A DNA stretch of 64,000 nucleotides from Halorubellus salinus (GTDB taxonomy: Archaea > Halobacteriota > Halobacteria > Halobacteriales > Natrialbaceae), in assembly GCF_020567525.1 (NCBI RefSeq), contig NZ_JAJCVI010000001.1, positions 372,001 through 436,000 of the forward strand. The letters are read 5' to 3'. Position numbers and translations under genes: made by a program. The notes under the pieces are model-generated. The model did no database searches and was not told where the DNA came from. It was given only the letters and a program-made list of their open reading frames with translations. The stretch's first letter is position 1. Each line of letters opens with the position of its first letter. Positions 17,292 to 26,154 of the stretch are shown in pieces.

Positions 17292-17374
17292 GTTATCGCG
17301 GGTTCGCACTCGGCGGCTAAGAAGACGAAACGGAAATCAGAGATGAAAACCCCACACTTGACGTCCTCAAACAT
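17281..17374 (-). pseudogene. 5' part of the gene split by the insertion
   Basis: ATG at 17374 begins MFEDVKCGVFISDF and continues LAAECEPAITP up to the duplicated target site. Joining it to 13836 across the 11-bp duplication gives one continuous frame. The ATG is 7 nt after the stop of the small gene at 17382-17546, so that gene preceded it in an operon. Confidence 0.7.
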
Positions 17375-17381
17375 AGACAAA

Positions 17382-17546
17382 CTAATGTTTCTCACGACAA
17401 CTCCAGAACGCTGCGGCCGGATTTACGGTTCCGACCGAACGAGCCGTGTCACGTTGGGAGAAACCGTCCTCGACGGCCTCAATCATCTCGATGACATCAC
17501 CAATCTCGTCTTCATCTGCGACAAAGTACTCCCAAACTGAGTCCAT
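17382..17546 (-). CDS. Small hypothetical protein upstream of the split gene
   Basis: MDSVWEYFVADEDEIGDVIE onward to AAAFWSCREKH, 54 residues. A GTG at 17585 would add 13 residues. Its stop is 7 nt from the start of the interrupted gene. No family recognised. Acidic composition and operon position support coding. Confidence 0.45.
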   Translation of the reverse strand: MDSVWEYFVADEDEIGDVIEMIEAVEDGFSQRDTARSVGTVNPAAAFWSCREKH

Positions 17547-17730
17547 CTCGGGAGCGTTGGTAATCCTCTCCTGCCAGTGACCCACCCCAACCCCGAATTA
17601 TAAATTATCCGATTGGTTCTTATAGAATCAGCACCAAAATCCAGGTATTCTGGGCTCTCCAGTAGAGGTCGAACCGGCATCAGATGACAGACAGTGCGAC
17701 CGCATCGTTGGATGGGACACCGGTGACGAG

Positions 17731-18534
17731 GTGGCCACATACGAGGCGTGGACGGTCGTCGACGAGGATGATGCGCTTGTCCTCGAACCTAAAGCACCAG
17801 AGGAGGTTCACGACGCGCTCCTCGACGAAGACTGGACGATCTACTGGCCGGACGACGTCAACCGCGCCAACGTGCGAGATCCCGTCGAGGTCGCTCTCGA
17901 CGCCCCGCGAAAGGCGTTCTATACTGACGAACCGCCAGAGTACAGGTACTCATCAGTCGGGCGTCGAGAGGCCGTACGCCTCCTCTCTCGACGTGGCGTC
18001 GACACCGACGACATCGAAATCTCGGACGCGTGGCTGTACCCGGAGCGCGACGAGGCCGTCGTCGTGTACGACGCAGTGGACGGCGACGGCAGAGCGCACA
18101 CGCGGCTCTGGCAGGCGACCGACCTCTCGGACGCCGAGGAGGCCATCCTCGCCGGCGAGCGCGTTCCCGCCGACGAGGACGGTGAAGACGAACTGACTCG
18201 CGAGGAGGTCGCCCAGATCATCGAGGCGAACTCGGCACTGTATCCGCGCGAGGCCGACATCGCCGCCTGCTGGGTCGACGGCATCGACGACTACCAGCGC
18301 ATCAACCGCCTGCTGGGCGACGACGTGACCTACCAGTCGGTCTGGCAGTCAGTGAACAACTACACTGCAAAGGCGCAGGCGGTAGCATGGGAGGTCTGCC
18401 ATGTCTGGCCTCACCTCCCCCAGGAGCACGTCTCGGACGAGATGGCCCAGATCGTTGAGGCCGTCGAGGCCGAGTCCCCCGAGAATCCTGCGTTCCGCGC
18501 GGAGGGAACCGGGCGCGGTGGGAGTCAGAACTAA
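17731..18534 (+). CDS. Hypothetical acidic protein (267 aa)
   Basis: Starts with GTG (read MATYEAWTVVDEDDALVLEP). It contains YSSVGRREAVRLLSRRGVDT and a helical C-terminal half (LTREEVAQIIEANSALYPRE, then YQSVWQSVNNYTAKAQAVAW). The second half reads as a helical domain, possibly HTH-like, but no family is recognised. Strongly acidic, GC-rich and intact. Confidence 0.65.
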   Translation: MATYEAWTVVDEDDALVLEPKAPEEVHDALLDEDWTIYWPDDVNRANVRDPVEVALDAPRKAFYTDEPPEYRYSSVGRREAVRLLSRRGVDTDDIEISDAWLYPERDEAVVVYDAVDGDGRAHTRLWQATDLSDAEEAILAGERVPADEDGEDELTREEVAQIIEANSALYPREADIAACWVDGIDDYQRINRLLGDDVTYQSVWQSVNNYTAKAQAVAWEVCHVWPHLPQEHVSDEMAQIVEAVEAESPENPAFRAEGTGRGGSQN

Positions 18535-19133
18535 CTCGTCGAACGCACAGTCCTCTCTCTTCCACATAAGTCCACATCCGTGTCGATACGGAAGCCAGCT
18601 CGTGGATCTATCCAGAGAAGCAAGTTGACTTGACGAAACCAACATTCTCGTTTAGACGTCGTATCACCCGTAGGTGGGCGGTTCTCAATTGCAAGGAGAG
18701 GCGAGTATTAACGCCATTTGACGGCTCTACACCTTGTGGAAAATCAACCACGAAGCGCCTACCGGAATAACGCGAATTACCGGGGGAGTACTGGCCCGGT
18801 TCGTTCATATGATTGAACATGACGATGGATGGGCAGACGGTCAGCGTTGGGGTGAAGGTGTCATAGAATCGTTCTCACCCACCAACAGCTACAGATGGTA
18901 TCGTTAGTTAAAGTTATCTCAGTGACCATTCCTATGAGTGTATTATCAGCGTCTGCTAGGAATTATAGGGGAGGACTTCCTGCGTGTGATGCGAGAGACC
19001 GAATACGGCTATTTTGAGTAGCGAGTCGGAAGTATTTCGACCCGGTGCTTGCTTGTCTTTCCCGGTTGGACTCCAGTTTCACTTTCACTCCGGATGGATC
19101 GCCTTCATATCATTGTAGAGTCATTGGAACTGT
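18535..19133. other. 600-bp region without a gene
   Basis: No convincing coding frame. It contains one solo transposon-like end at 18856-18889 and an AT-rich stretch before 19134 that could hold the promoter of the next gene. Confidence 0.45.
18856..18889 (+). repeat. Solo end related to the 13837 terminal repeat
   Basis: AGGTGTCATAGA, then GTTCTCAC at 18871 and an ACAGC tail. The left end of the 13.8-kb unit has the same three blocks with nearly the same spacing, and CGTTAG follows in both. No partner end or duplication was found nearby, so it is a remnant or a separate short unit. Confidence 0.55.
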
Positions 19134-19568
19134 ATGGCGATACTCCATCACCTGGGAGACCTTACCGAAGAAGAATACGTCATCAAGCGAGCCGCAGAGA
19201 AGCTCCACCGGGAGACGAACGGCGAAGCCACCATCCATACCGACCACGTCGATCCGAGAGGAACCGAGGACGGCGACACATTGAACGTCGTCGACGGAAT
19301 CGACGGAAAACCCGACCTCATCCTGAAGGACTTCGACTACCAGTCCCTCCTCGTCGAGGCAGAGACCATAGAGGGCATCAAGAACGACCAGCATCACGCG
19401 ATCAAGCAGCTGAACGACTTCAGACAAGCTGGGTATAAGCGAGTGCTCCTCGTTCCGAAGCGGCAGACCAGCGAGGCGGAGGACTGGCTGAAGGCGAACA
19501 CCAGCAAGGTCGAGAACGTCGACGATGTGACCGTGGAGTCGGCACACTCGATCCCGAACCTAGTCTGA
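19134..19568 (+). CDS. Hypothetical protein with nuclease-like core
   Basis: A 144-residue protein. KPDLILKDFDYQSLLVEAE (residues 59-77) has the PD...ExE arrangement of the PD-(D/E)XK fold, though the usual Lys is replaced by Glu77. A helix with HHAIKQLNDFRQAGYKRVLL follows, as in that fold. It may be an inactive or variant restriction-like protein. A solo gene between untranslated stretches. Confidence 0.55.
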   Translation: MAILHHLGDLTEEEYVIKRAAEKLHRETNGEATIHTDHVDPRGTEDGDTLNVVDGIDGKPDLILKDFDYQSLLVEAETIEGIKNDQHHAIKQLNDFRQAGYKRVLLVPKRQTSEAEDWLKANTSKVENVDDVTVESAHSIPNLV

Positions 19569-19845
19569 GTGCGGGCGTGGCTATTCGCGACGTCTGCAGC
19601 GGTGGGCGGTACCTTAGACGTGGGCGCTGGCTTTGTTCGCGAGCGTGCCGCCGAATGCACGCAGAAACGCCGCCAGTGTGCGAGCGTATCTGACCGGTTT
19701 CCGGGTGAGGCTCTAGGTTTCCTCGCGTTCTTCACGCTGTTCCTAGCGATACTCTTCGCGAGCTTTGAACCTCGACCTGTGTCCCATACACTTGACTGGA
19801 AGCCGGTGAGGGTGCTTTCCAGAATCTTTCAACCGACCGAGGTAT

Positions 19846-20199
19846 CTAACTCCAGTTCTTAATTACCAGATACCCGAGTGCAACGATGAATGCGGCGCCG
19901 AGGACATACAGGAGGGCTTCGAACGCTGGTGAGACGAGTTCCTGCAGGACACTTGGAACGAACAGATACTGAAACACGAATGCTCCGACGACGCCCATTA
20001 TAGAGGCTACGTTCCAGGTACGAGCAACGAACACGAGATACGCCAACACGAGCGCGTTCAGTATTACAGCGACAATCCCGGCCGCAACCGCTCCCCAGAG
20101 TGATAGACTAAAGATCACCGGTATGATGATGGCCATCGGTGGGGCAATGAAGCGTAAAAGATATTCTCCGAACTGGTCGAACGCGTCACCTGGGGCCAT
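19846..20199 (-). CDS. Four-helix membrane protein (117 aa)
   Basis: Four hydrophobic segments, beginning FIAPPMAIIIPVIFSLSLWG and ending VLGAAFIVALGYLVIKNWS. No family is recognised. A second unrelated small membrane protein follows at 20349. Confidence 0.6.
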   Translation of the reverse strand: MAPGDAFDQFGEYLLRFIAPPMAIIIPVIFSLSLWGAVAAGIVAVILNALVLAYLVFVARTWNVASIMGVVGAFVFQYLFVPSVLQELVSPAFEALLYVLGAAFIVALGYLVIKNWS

Positions 20200-20348
20200 T
20201 CAGCAGCAGTAGTATCTCGCTGCTTTAGTATATGATGAGGATGTCGTAGGACAGTTCACACACTGGTGGTGCGGTGGTGACGAATCGATAGATACAGCCG
20301 AAGAATTCAGCAGAAATCATAACCGGATTCGCCAACACTCGGAAGAAC

Positions 20349-20792
20349 TTATTGGTAGTGTGAGTGGGCGTATTCCCTATCCAAGAATCGATTCACGATT
20401 TGACTGGCTCCTAAATAGCTTAAAACAGCCAGCGGCAGAGCATAGCTGAGTGTCCCGGGTACCCCAACGAGTAGCATCGAAACTATACCCCCCTGAGGGG
20501 GGAATAGGCACGGGAAACCAGCGGCAAGGCTACCCAACGCGGCAGAGTCGCTCCCACTCTGGAGCACGTCCGAACAGTGACTCAAGAAGTAAGGGTACAG
20601 GGCGGCAGAGCAAACGATGATAGCAGCCCTAATCTGAGGGTAGATCACACAAGACGCAATTGCGAGAACGGCTGCCAGACCGGCGATTAGATAAAGATCC
20701 CATAGGACTACTGGCCCAACACCGGACACCAAGAGAAACAGCACAGTGGAACTCACCACCGCCAGCAACATCGACAATCGTTTGTTCTCCAT
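20349..20792 (-). CDS. Integral membrane protein (147 aa)
   Basis: From ATG 20792 (MENKRLSMLLAVVSSTVLFL) four to five helices follow, ending with LAVLSYLGASQIVNRFL. A 15-residue upstream extension is open but less likely. No family recognised. Confidence 0.55.
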   Translation of the reverse strand: MENKRLSMLLAVVSSTVLFLLVSGVGPVVLWDLYLIAGLAAVLAIASCVIYPQIRAAIIVCSAALYPYFLSHCSDVLQSGSDSAALGSLAAGFPCLFPPQGGIVSMLLVGVPGTLSYALPLAVLSYLGASQIVNRFLDREYAHSHYQ

Positions 20793-21006
20793 ATCTGCCA
20801 AACCGGGAAGTAGAATATAAGTTTTCGCCGTTTTCACAATCTCCGTTGTGTCTCATACCCGTAACCAAGACACTCAAGCCGACTAATCATCGTCACGGTA
20901 ATTCAGTGTGTGACTTGCAGGCTCGACTGAACGGACTATTCATCCTAGCAGGTATAGAATCTACGACCTTGCGAACTTCTCGAGAATACCCAGTACTGAT
21001 GCGGCC

Positions 21007-21339
21007 CTAATGTTGAACGAGAGTAATATTTCCGTAGACGACGGTTGACGCCGAATGTTCGCGGAGATGTTCGAAGGCTTCCTGTGGGTTGGCTCCGGTA
21101 AGTGCGACGAACGCGACGGCGAGGCGGTCGCCATTGTACTCCGCAATAGCCATCTCGCAGCCGTCATCATCTCGCAGGTCGCTGATGGCGAGAGTATTGT
21201 CTGTGTGGGAGACCTGCAACAGCCAGTTGCCGCCGGAGAGGAACCAGCAGTTGAAGCGGCCGCTGTCTCGCCAGTACTCCCACTCCACGTCGCCATTGAT
21301 GCGGCCGAGGACGTTCTCGACGTCTTTCTGGGACAGCAT
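21007..21339 (-). CDS. Hypothetical protein (110 aa), third in operon
   Basis: MLSQKDVENVLGRINGDVEW onward, rich in beta strands (FLSGGNWLLQVSHTDNTLAI). Its start shares a base with the stop of the gene at 21339-21647. Family not recognised. Confidence 0.65.
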   Translation of the reverse strand: MLSQKDVENVLGRINGDVEWEYWRDSGRFNCWFLSGGNWLLQVSHTDNTLAISDLRDDDGCEMAIAEYNGDRLAVAFVALTGANPQEAFEHLREHSASTVVYGNITLVQH

Positions 21340-21647
21340 CAGTTGTCACCCCCTTTTTCGCTGTCTTCGGCACGAGCCTCCTCTGCCCATCGGTGACCCC
21401 CGCGAATACGGCTATTGGGGACTTCGCCGAGGGCGTTCAAGATCTCGTCAAGCCCGTCATCGGCGTGGAGCTTTTCAATCACGGTCGTATGGACGCCTCG
21501 GTCGGAACTGTTGGGAGACTCATTCTTCATCTCCTCTTCGATGGGTGCATACCAGACGTACATTGCCGACTCGTGGGGGTTCTCTCGGTCGTCTTCGAAG
21601 TGTGCGCCGATGAGGTCGACTTCCTCGGTGGCGAAGAAGACCGCCAT
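21339..21647 (-). CDS. Hypothetical acidic protein (102 aa), second in operon
   Basis: MAVFFATEEVDLIGAHFEDD to EDSEKGGDN. Single-base end-to-start overlap with both neighbours indicates translational coupling. No motif recognised. Confidence 0.65.
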   Translation of the reverse strand: MAVFFATEEVDLIGAHFEDDRENPHESAMYVWYAPIEEEMKNESPNSSDRGVHTTVIEKLHADDGLDEILNALGEVPNSRIRGGHRWAEEARAEDSEKGGDN

Positions 21648-22126
21648 CAGGCCCCACCCCCAACGCGAGTACCGAGTTCTTCGATGATGTTCACCACGAG
21701 TTCGCGCTGTTCCTTATCAACGGCTTTGTGCGCTTGTGTCGCGAGTTCGTCAGTCACTCCGCGAATCAGGTTGTCGGCGGCCTCAGCGGCACGGTTAGTT
21801 TCAATGTGTTGGCGCGCGTCGTACTCCGGCGAAATCTCACCGACTTCCAAGGCGAGCCTGCTGTGGAGTTCGGTAGCGAGCGCGATGGATTTGAGATTCT
21901 CGTCGCGACTGGCGGTCTCGATGGAGAGATATGTCAGTTCGTCCGCGTGTGTGATGCGACTATGGACTTCGACAGCAGCGGAGCCGAGGACATGGTCGGT
22001 GTCATCGCCGGTGGCCTCCTTGAGGAGGCTGTCGTGGATGATACCGAGAATCGTGTCAACGATGTCGCTGGCGATAGCTTCGTTACTGAACGTGATCTTG
22101 GCGAACTGCGGGTTTGCTTCGGTCAT
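21647..22126 (-). CDS. Hypothetical helical protein (159 aa), first in operon
   Basis: MTEANPQFAKITFSNEAIAS onward, mostly helical with conserved-looking LHSRLALEVG and DELATQAHKAVDK. It heads a three-gene run. Unknown family; such overlapping small-gene runs are typical of haloarchaeal plasmids and proviruses. Confidence 0.65.
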   Translation of the reverse strand: MTEANPQFAKITFSNEAIASDIVDTILGIIHDSLLKEATGDDTDHVLGSAAVEVHSRITHADELTYLSIETASRDENLKSIALATELHSRLALEVGEISPEYDARQHIETNRAAEAADNLIRGVTDELATQAHKAVDKEQRELVVNIIEELGTRVGGGA

Positions 22127-22620
22127 GGATGTCTCTTTAGGGGGTTGAATTTCTCGATTGCTTCGCGATCTGTTCGTCCGTGGTTCGGCCGTTTGCGTGG
22201 TCTAGCTCATTTTCGCGGCGCCATCATATCACTGTGATTAAGTATTCGGCCGATTGCTAATTAATAGTTCTCCTTTTTGAGAAACAACATAATTTCAGGC
22301 GGATAGGTTAAGCCATAGTTGCGCTGCACTGCACTAGCAGCGTTACTCACCCCCATGGGTTCCGATGTAAATCTGTACGAGGGGGTCAGTCAACTCTCGT
22401 GAAATCTGGGGTGGGCTACACCACGCGTCACCCAGTCAACGCAGTACTTGACTGCCCGGCGTTTATTCGTCATGATCGACTACCATCAAGTGCGTGATGG
22501 GTCAGAACCGGATGGTTCTCGCCCGAGAGTCCTTCTCAAGGGCGAGAAGTGGCGTTCGTTATTACAACCACATAGGTGGGCAGCCGGGCAGCCCAACACC
22601 CCTCACAATCCCCGCCAACT
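22127..22620. other. 494-bp region upstream of the serine recombinase
   Basis: No convincing gene. It includes AT-rich DNA near 22230-22310 that could hold the promoter of the minus-strand operon, and a strong hairpin at 22516-22548. Recombination sites of serine recombinases usually lie close to their gene, so a res-like site may be here. Confidence 0.45.
22516..22548. repeat. Perfect 9-bp inverted repeat with nested stem
   Basis: TTCTCGCCC (22516-22524) pairs with GGGCGAGAA (22540-22548), and the 15-nt loop contains a second small stem (GAGA/TCTC). It is 72 bp before the recombinase ATG. It may be a terminator, operator or part of a resolution site. Confidence 0.6.
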
Positions 22621-23403
22621 ATGCCAGAGAATAACACGATTTGCGACACAACGATCTACGCACGAGTCTCGACTCCCAACCAGAACATCGCCCAGCAGAA
22701 GACCAAGTTGTGGAAACACGCCACCGAAGAAATCGGACTGCAACCCTCCAACATCGACGTCCTCGAAGACGAGGCCACCGGAGGCAACACAGACCGCAAC
22801 GGATACCAAGAGATGATGCGCCGTGTCCGCGAAGGCGAGACCAGACGCGTCATCGTCCGCTCCATCACCCGCCTCGGCCGCAACATGCGTGACCTCAACG
22901 ATGCCGTCCACCAAATCGTCGAGGACAACGGATGTGGACTCGTCGTCGTCAACGACGGCCTCCACATCGAACCCGAAACCCAGGAACTCAACCTCGAACA
23001 GAAGGCCATCCTCTACGGCCTCTCCTTCGCTGCCGATATCGAACACGAGATGATCAAACAGCGAACCCTCGACGGCCTACGAGCAGCCGAAGAGGCCGGT
23101 AAGAGGATCGGTCGTCCCATCTACGGATTCACCAGCGAGGACGGTAACCTCCGGCCCGACGACGAGGAGTACGAGAAGGCCGTCCAAGCAATCATCGCCA
23201 AGGAAGAGCTCGGCTGGTCAGACCGACGCATTCAGCGACAGATTGGCGTTCCTCGCCGAACGGTTCCGAGCGTCGTCGAACGTCGTGACATCTACCTCGG
23301 CGAGCAGCTGAACGAGGACAGGGCCCACGAAGCCGTCGACGGACTCGCCGAGAGAACCAGAAATGACCTCAAAGCACTCGAAGAACAAGAATTCGGCAAG
23401 TAG
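22621..23403 (+). CDS. Serine recombinase (resolvase/invertase family)
   Basis: From ATG 22621 the 260-residue protein has the YARVST signature with Ser17 as the nucleophile, RNGYQEMMRRVREGE, and VRSITRLGRNMRDL. A C-terminal region follows with IQRQIGVPRRTVPSVVERRD, a helix-turn-helix for site binding. It should resolve, invert or integrate DNA at a short target. The protein is small, without the large C-terminal domain of serine integrases. Upstream non-coding DNA holds a strong inverted repeat. Confidence 0.9.
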   Translation: MPENNTICDTTIYARVSTPNQNIAQQKTKLWKHATEEIGLQPSNIDVLEDEATGGNTDRNGYQEMMRRVREGETRRVIVRSITRLGRNMRDLNDAVHQIVEDNGCGLVVVNDGLHIEPETQELNLEQKAILYGLSFAADIEHEMIKQRTLDGLRAAEEAGKRIGRPIYGFTSEDGNLRPDDEEYEKAVQAIIAKEELGWSDRRIQRQIGVPRRTVPSVVERRDIYLGEQLNEDRAHEAVDGLAERTRNDLKALEEQEFGK

Positions 23404-23561
23404 CGCAACCGCTTGCACACCGGCCAGAACTACTTCTTGCACTAACGGGGCGGTCACAAGCTCCCGACTACTGGAATAGCATCTTCGGTCGGACGTCCGC
23501 GCTGCCGAGAGTGCGGTCGGTACCGGTTGGAATTTTAACGGAGTGAGCGAAACACGCGGAT

Positions 23562-24194
23562 ATGTCTGACCGGCTGAAGTTCGATGAGATCGACTCCATC
23601 GGTACGTTCCCCGATGGGCGAATCAAGATGGACGTGATCTTCACCGACAGCCGCGGCAGGGAGTACGTCTGGACTCCTAAATGGGAGGAACTACAGAAGG
23701 TGTACGTGAGTGCCGAACAGGTTGAGGAACTCAACACCGAAGGTGGCGAGCACCTCGAACGGCTCAAAGCAGTTCAAAAGTTCGGCGACGAGACGCTCGC
23801 AAGACTGGCTAAGTGCATCGCCTACCACAAGTCGCTTGACGGGTTGCGTAAAGAGTTCGATGGCAGGAATACCAAGGCAAGTCAGACACCAGAACGGGAG
23901 GAAATAAATCGTATCTTCGAGTCCGCAGACATCCCATCTCCAAACTACCCCGACAAGTACACCCTCGCCAACCGCGACAAGATCATCCATCAACACCTCC
24001 GCGATCTCAACGAGGACGACTACGAGAACGTAGTGGTGGTGATGGAATCACTCGTCGATAGGAGACGGCATATTGACGCCGAAGAACGTCGGAGGGAGAT
24101 AATCGAGGAGATGAACAAGATTCTCGGTTATGAGAACTTGATGATCACAATAGAAGGACGAGTTCGTCCTATCAATGCTGAGTCAGAAGAGTAG
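23562..24194 (+). CDS. Hypothetical helical protein (210 aa)
   Basis: MSDRLKFDEIDSIGTFPDGR, then charged helices (EEINRIFESADI, YENVVVVMESLVDRRRHIDA). No family is recognised. It lies about 160 bp after the serine recombinase on the same strand. Confidence 0.6.
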   Translation: MSDRLKFDEIDSIGTFPDGRIKMDVIFTDSRGREYVWTPKWEELQKVYVSAEQVEELNTEGGEHLERLKAVQKFGDETLARLAKCIAYHKSLDGLRKEFDGRNTKASQTPEREEINRIFESADIPSPNYPDKYTLANRDKIIHQHLRDLNEDDYENVVVVMESLVDRRRHIDAEERRREIIEEMNKILGYENLMITIEGRVRPINAESEE

Positions 24195-24281
24195 GTCTGT
24201 ACACTGGCATCAGTTGACGTCCTCAAACGCGGGGATCGCGGACACCCCGACCCACAAATCAAACTGTGGACTCGCCACCTC

Positions 24282-24692
24282 CTACAACCCAAGCAAATTC
24301 TCGAGTTTGTTCCGCATCTCGTCGTTCCACTCCACGCGGCCACGTTGAAGCGAGTTCGACAGACCAATCAATTGCCGCTTCGCCTCCAGCACGTCACCCC
24401 TCGGCGGAACGAGTCTCAGCCGCGCCCAGAGGCCATACATCGGGATGTCGTCAATAGCCGCCTTCAGCTTCGACGCGTGGCCCCTGAAGGCGTCCTCCGC
24501 CTCGTCAATTCGATTCGACTCACCACTTCCCGGGTTCGCGATCACGTTCGCGTAGTCCACCAAGTCCTGTGAAACATCTCGGCGAACCTGCCGATATTCG
24601 CGTATCGGGTCTACGATGAACACCTTTGCTGCATACGTACCGAGACCGCCGGCTGCGAAGAGACCGCCGATAATAGCGAGGAGAGATACCAT
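24282..24692 (-). CDS. Membrane-anchored helical protein (136 aa)
   Basis: One N-terminal membrane helix (MVSLLAIIGGLFAAGGLGTY) followed by a charged helical cytoplasmic part (VRRDVSQDLVDYANVI, then EAKRQLIGLSNSLQRGR). No family is recognised. It converges on the preceding gene. Confidence 0.6.
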   Translation of the reverse strand: MVSLLAIIGGLFAAGGLGTYAAKVFIVDPIREYRQVRRDVSQDLVDYANVIANPGSGESNRIDEAEDAFRGHASKLKAAIDDIPMYGLWARLRLVPPRGDVLEAKRQLIGLSNSLQRGRVEWNDEMRNKLENLLGL

Positions 24693-25059
24693 AATCCATC
24701 ATTTGAACGGGGGGTAATAGAACACGGGGTACCGTCGCCCCAAGTACAACTTCGGTGCAAGACTCCATCTCGGGATCGCGATGCTAAACCACGCCGAGAA
24801 CGCCACCGAGGACGAAAGGAACTCCAGCGACAGACGATGCGATTCTCCGCACTCTACGTCTCACGTTCACACTAATACATATGTCTACTAATAAGTTAAA
24901 CGGCAGGGAGACACCACCACGGATTTAAACATCCGTTTCGCAGAACAACAGAAGATGTTCCGACGTGAGGTAATGACTCCACTTTCACCGTGGTTTGATA
25001 ATCATTAACACAGACGGTGAACAAGAGTCAGCCACGAGACGACACCAACGAAAACAACG
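24693..25059. other. 367-bp intergenic region with palindrome
   Basis: No gene is seen. It includes AT-rich stretches before 25060 (TAATACATATG near 24873) and the palindrome ACGGAT-TTAAAC-ATCCGT at 24919-24936, which could be an operator controlling the nuclease cassette that starts at 25060. Confidence 0.45.
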
Positions 25060-26154
25060 ATGTCCACCACGTCAATCCAGAGTAGACGAGACCTCTTCGA
25101 CGTCTTCCAACACACCATCGAAGGCACCTACGATGAGTTGGTGGAAGACCAAGAACTCAAACCCGGGCAGACGATGCTCAAAACCTTCCTCATCGAGTCC
25201 AACGTCACCCCGGACGAACTCCGCGAACAGGTAGACATCACTGAGACTCGCGAGGTGGACTTCGATTTACAAGAACTCGTTATCCGGCGGAACGGTACCA
25301 ACCACACCTTCTTCCTGGATCACAAAGACTCCAGATTCTGGACGCTATACACGCTTGAGGAGTCCGAGGACGCAAAGAACGTCGTCGCCGATATGGTCAG
25401 CGGCGTCCGGAACGGACTCGACTACACGTGGATGCCCATCGAACAGCAGCGTGAGATCATGGATATGGGGGAGTTCCGTGACGTAGGAGTCAATTATGAC
25501 GCGGACGACGTCTTCTCCGAGGACTACATCGAGGACAAACTGGCCTTCGGCGATCTCTCCGTGCGTAGCAGCGGTCGGGGGACAGGCACTCTATTCGACA
25601 TACTCGACAGTCACGACGAACTATCCAGCTTCCTCAGCCTCTCCAGCGTCGGCATCAAACGAAACGTGAACGGCTCGTTCATCTTGGAGCGAGTGACCCA
25701 CAACGGCCGCTTCACCACAAGCGGTGGCGACTCCATCCAACTACACCTGGATACCGTCGCCGAAATCAAGGAGCGGTACGCAACCCTTCTGCGGAAAATC
25801 GAAGAGAACCACCGTCTCTCCTACGAGTCCAGAGAACACGGTACAGGGATGGACGGCACACCCGTAGTCATCGAGCTGGACAACGAAATTGAGGACGTAC
25901 GTGAGTTCGTTGAGAACGTCGTTACAGCGAAGAACCCGCTCCGTCTCTGGGGTGCGAAAACCAAGCTCGATGACCAGTATTGGAAGGTCAAGGGAGTAGA
26001 TCTTCACAACAACGACAAATACACCATCGAAATCTGTCCAGAGTGGCTCCGACTCTACCTCGGCGATGAGGCGTGTGGGAATACAGCCCTTCGAATCTAC
26101 TCGAACATCCAACGGCACTACGACTCCAACGCGACGATGGAGGTGGAAGAATGA
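25060..26154 (+). CDS. Unknown protein, first gene of a nuclease cassette
   Basis: A 364-residue protein of unknown family: MSTTSIQSRRDLFDVFQHTI onward, ending DSNATMEVEE. It has a central segment SVGIKRNVNGSFILERVTHN and aromatic-rich C-terminal strands (YTIEICPEWLRLYLGDEACG). Its last codons overlap the start of a PD-(D/E)XK-like gene by four bases, so the two are translated together. It might be a recognition or regulatory subunit of the cassette (inference). A palindrome lies about 130 bp upstream. Confidence 0.65.
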   Translation: MSTTSIQSRRDLFDVFQHTIEGTYDELVEDQELKPGQTMLKTFLIESNVTPDELREQVDITETREVDFDLQELVIRRNGTNHTFFLDHKDSRFWTLYTLEESEDAKNVVADMVSGVRNGLDYTWMPIEQQREIMDMGEFRDVGVNYDADDVFSEDYIEDKLAFGDLSVRSSGRGTGTLFDILDSHDELSSFLSLSSVGIKRNVNGSFILERVTHNGRFTTSGGDSIQLHLDTVAEIKERYATLLRKIEENHRLSYESREHGTGMDGTPVVIELDNEIEDVREFVENVVTAKNPLRLWGAKTKLDDQYWKVKGVDLHNNDKYTIEICPEWLRLYLGDEACGNTALRIYSNIQRHYDSNATMEVEE

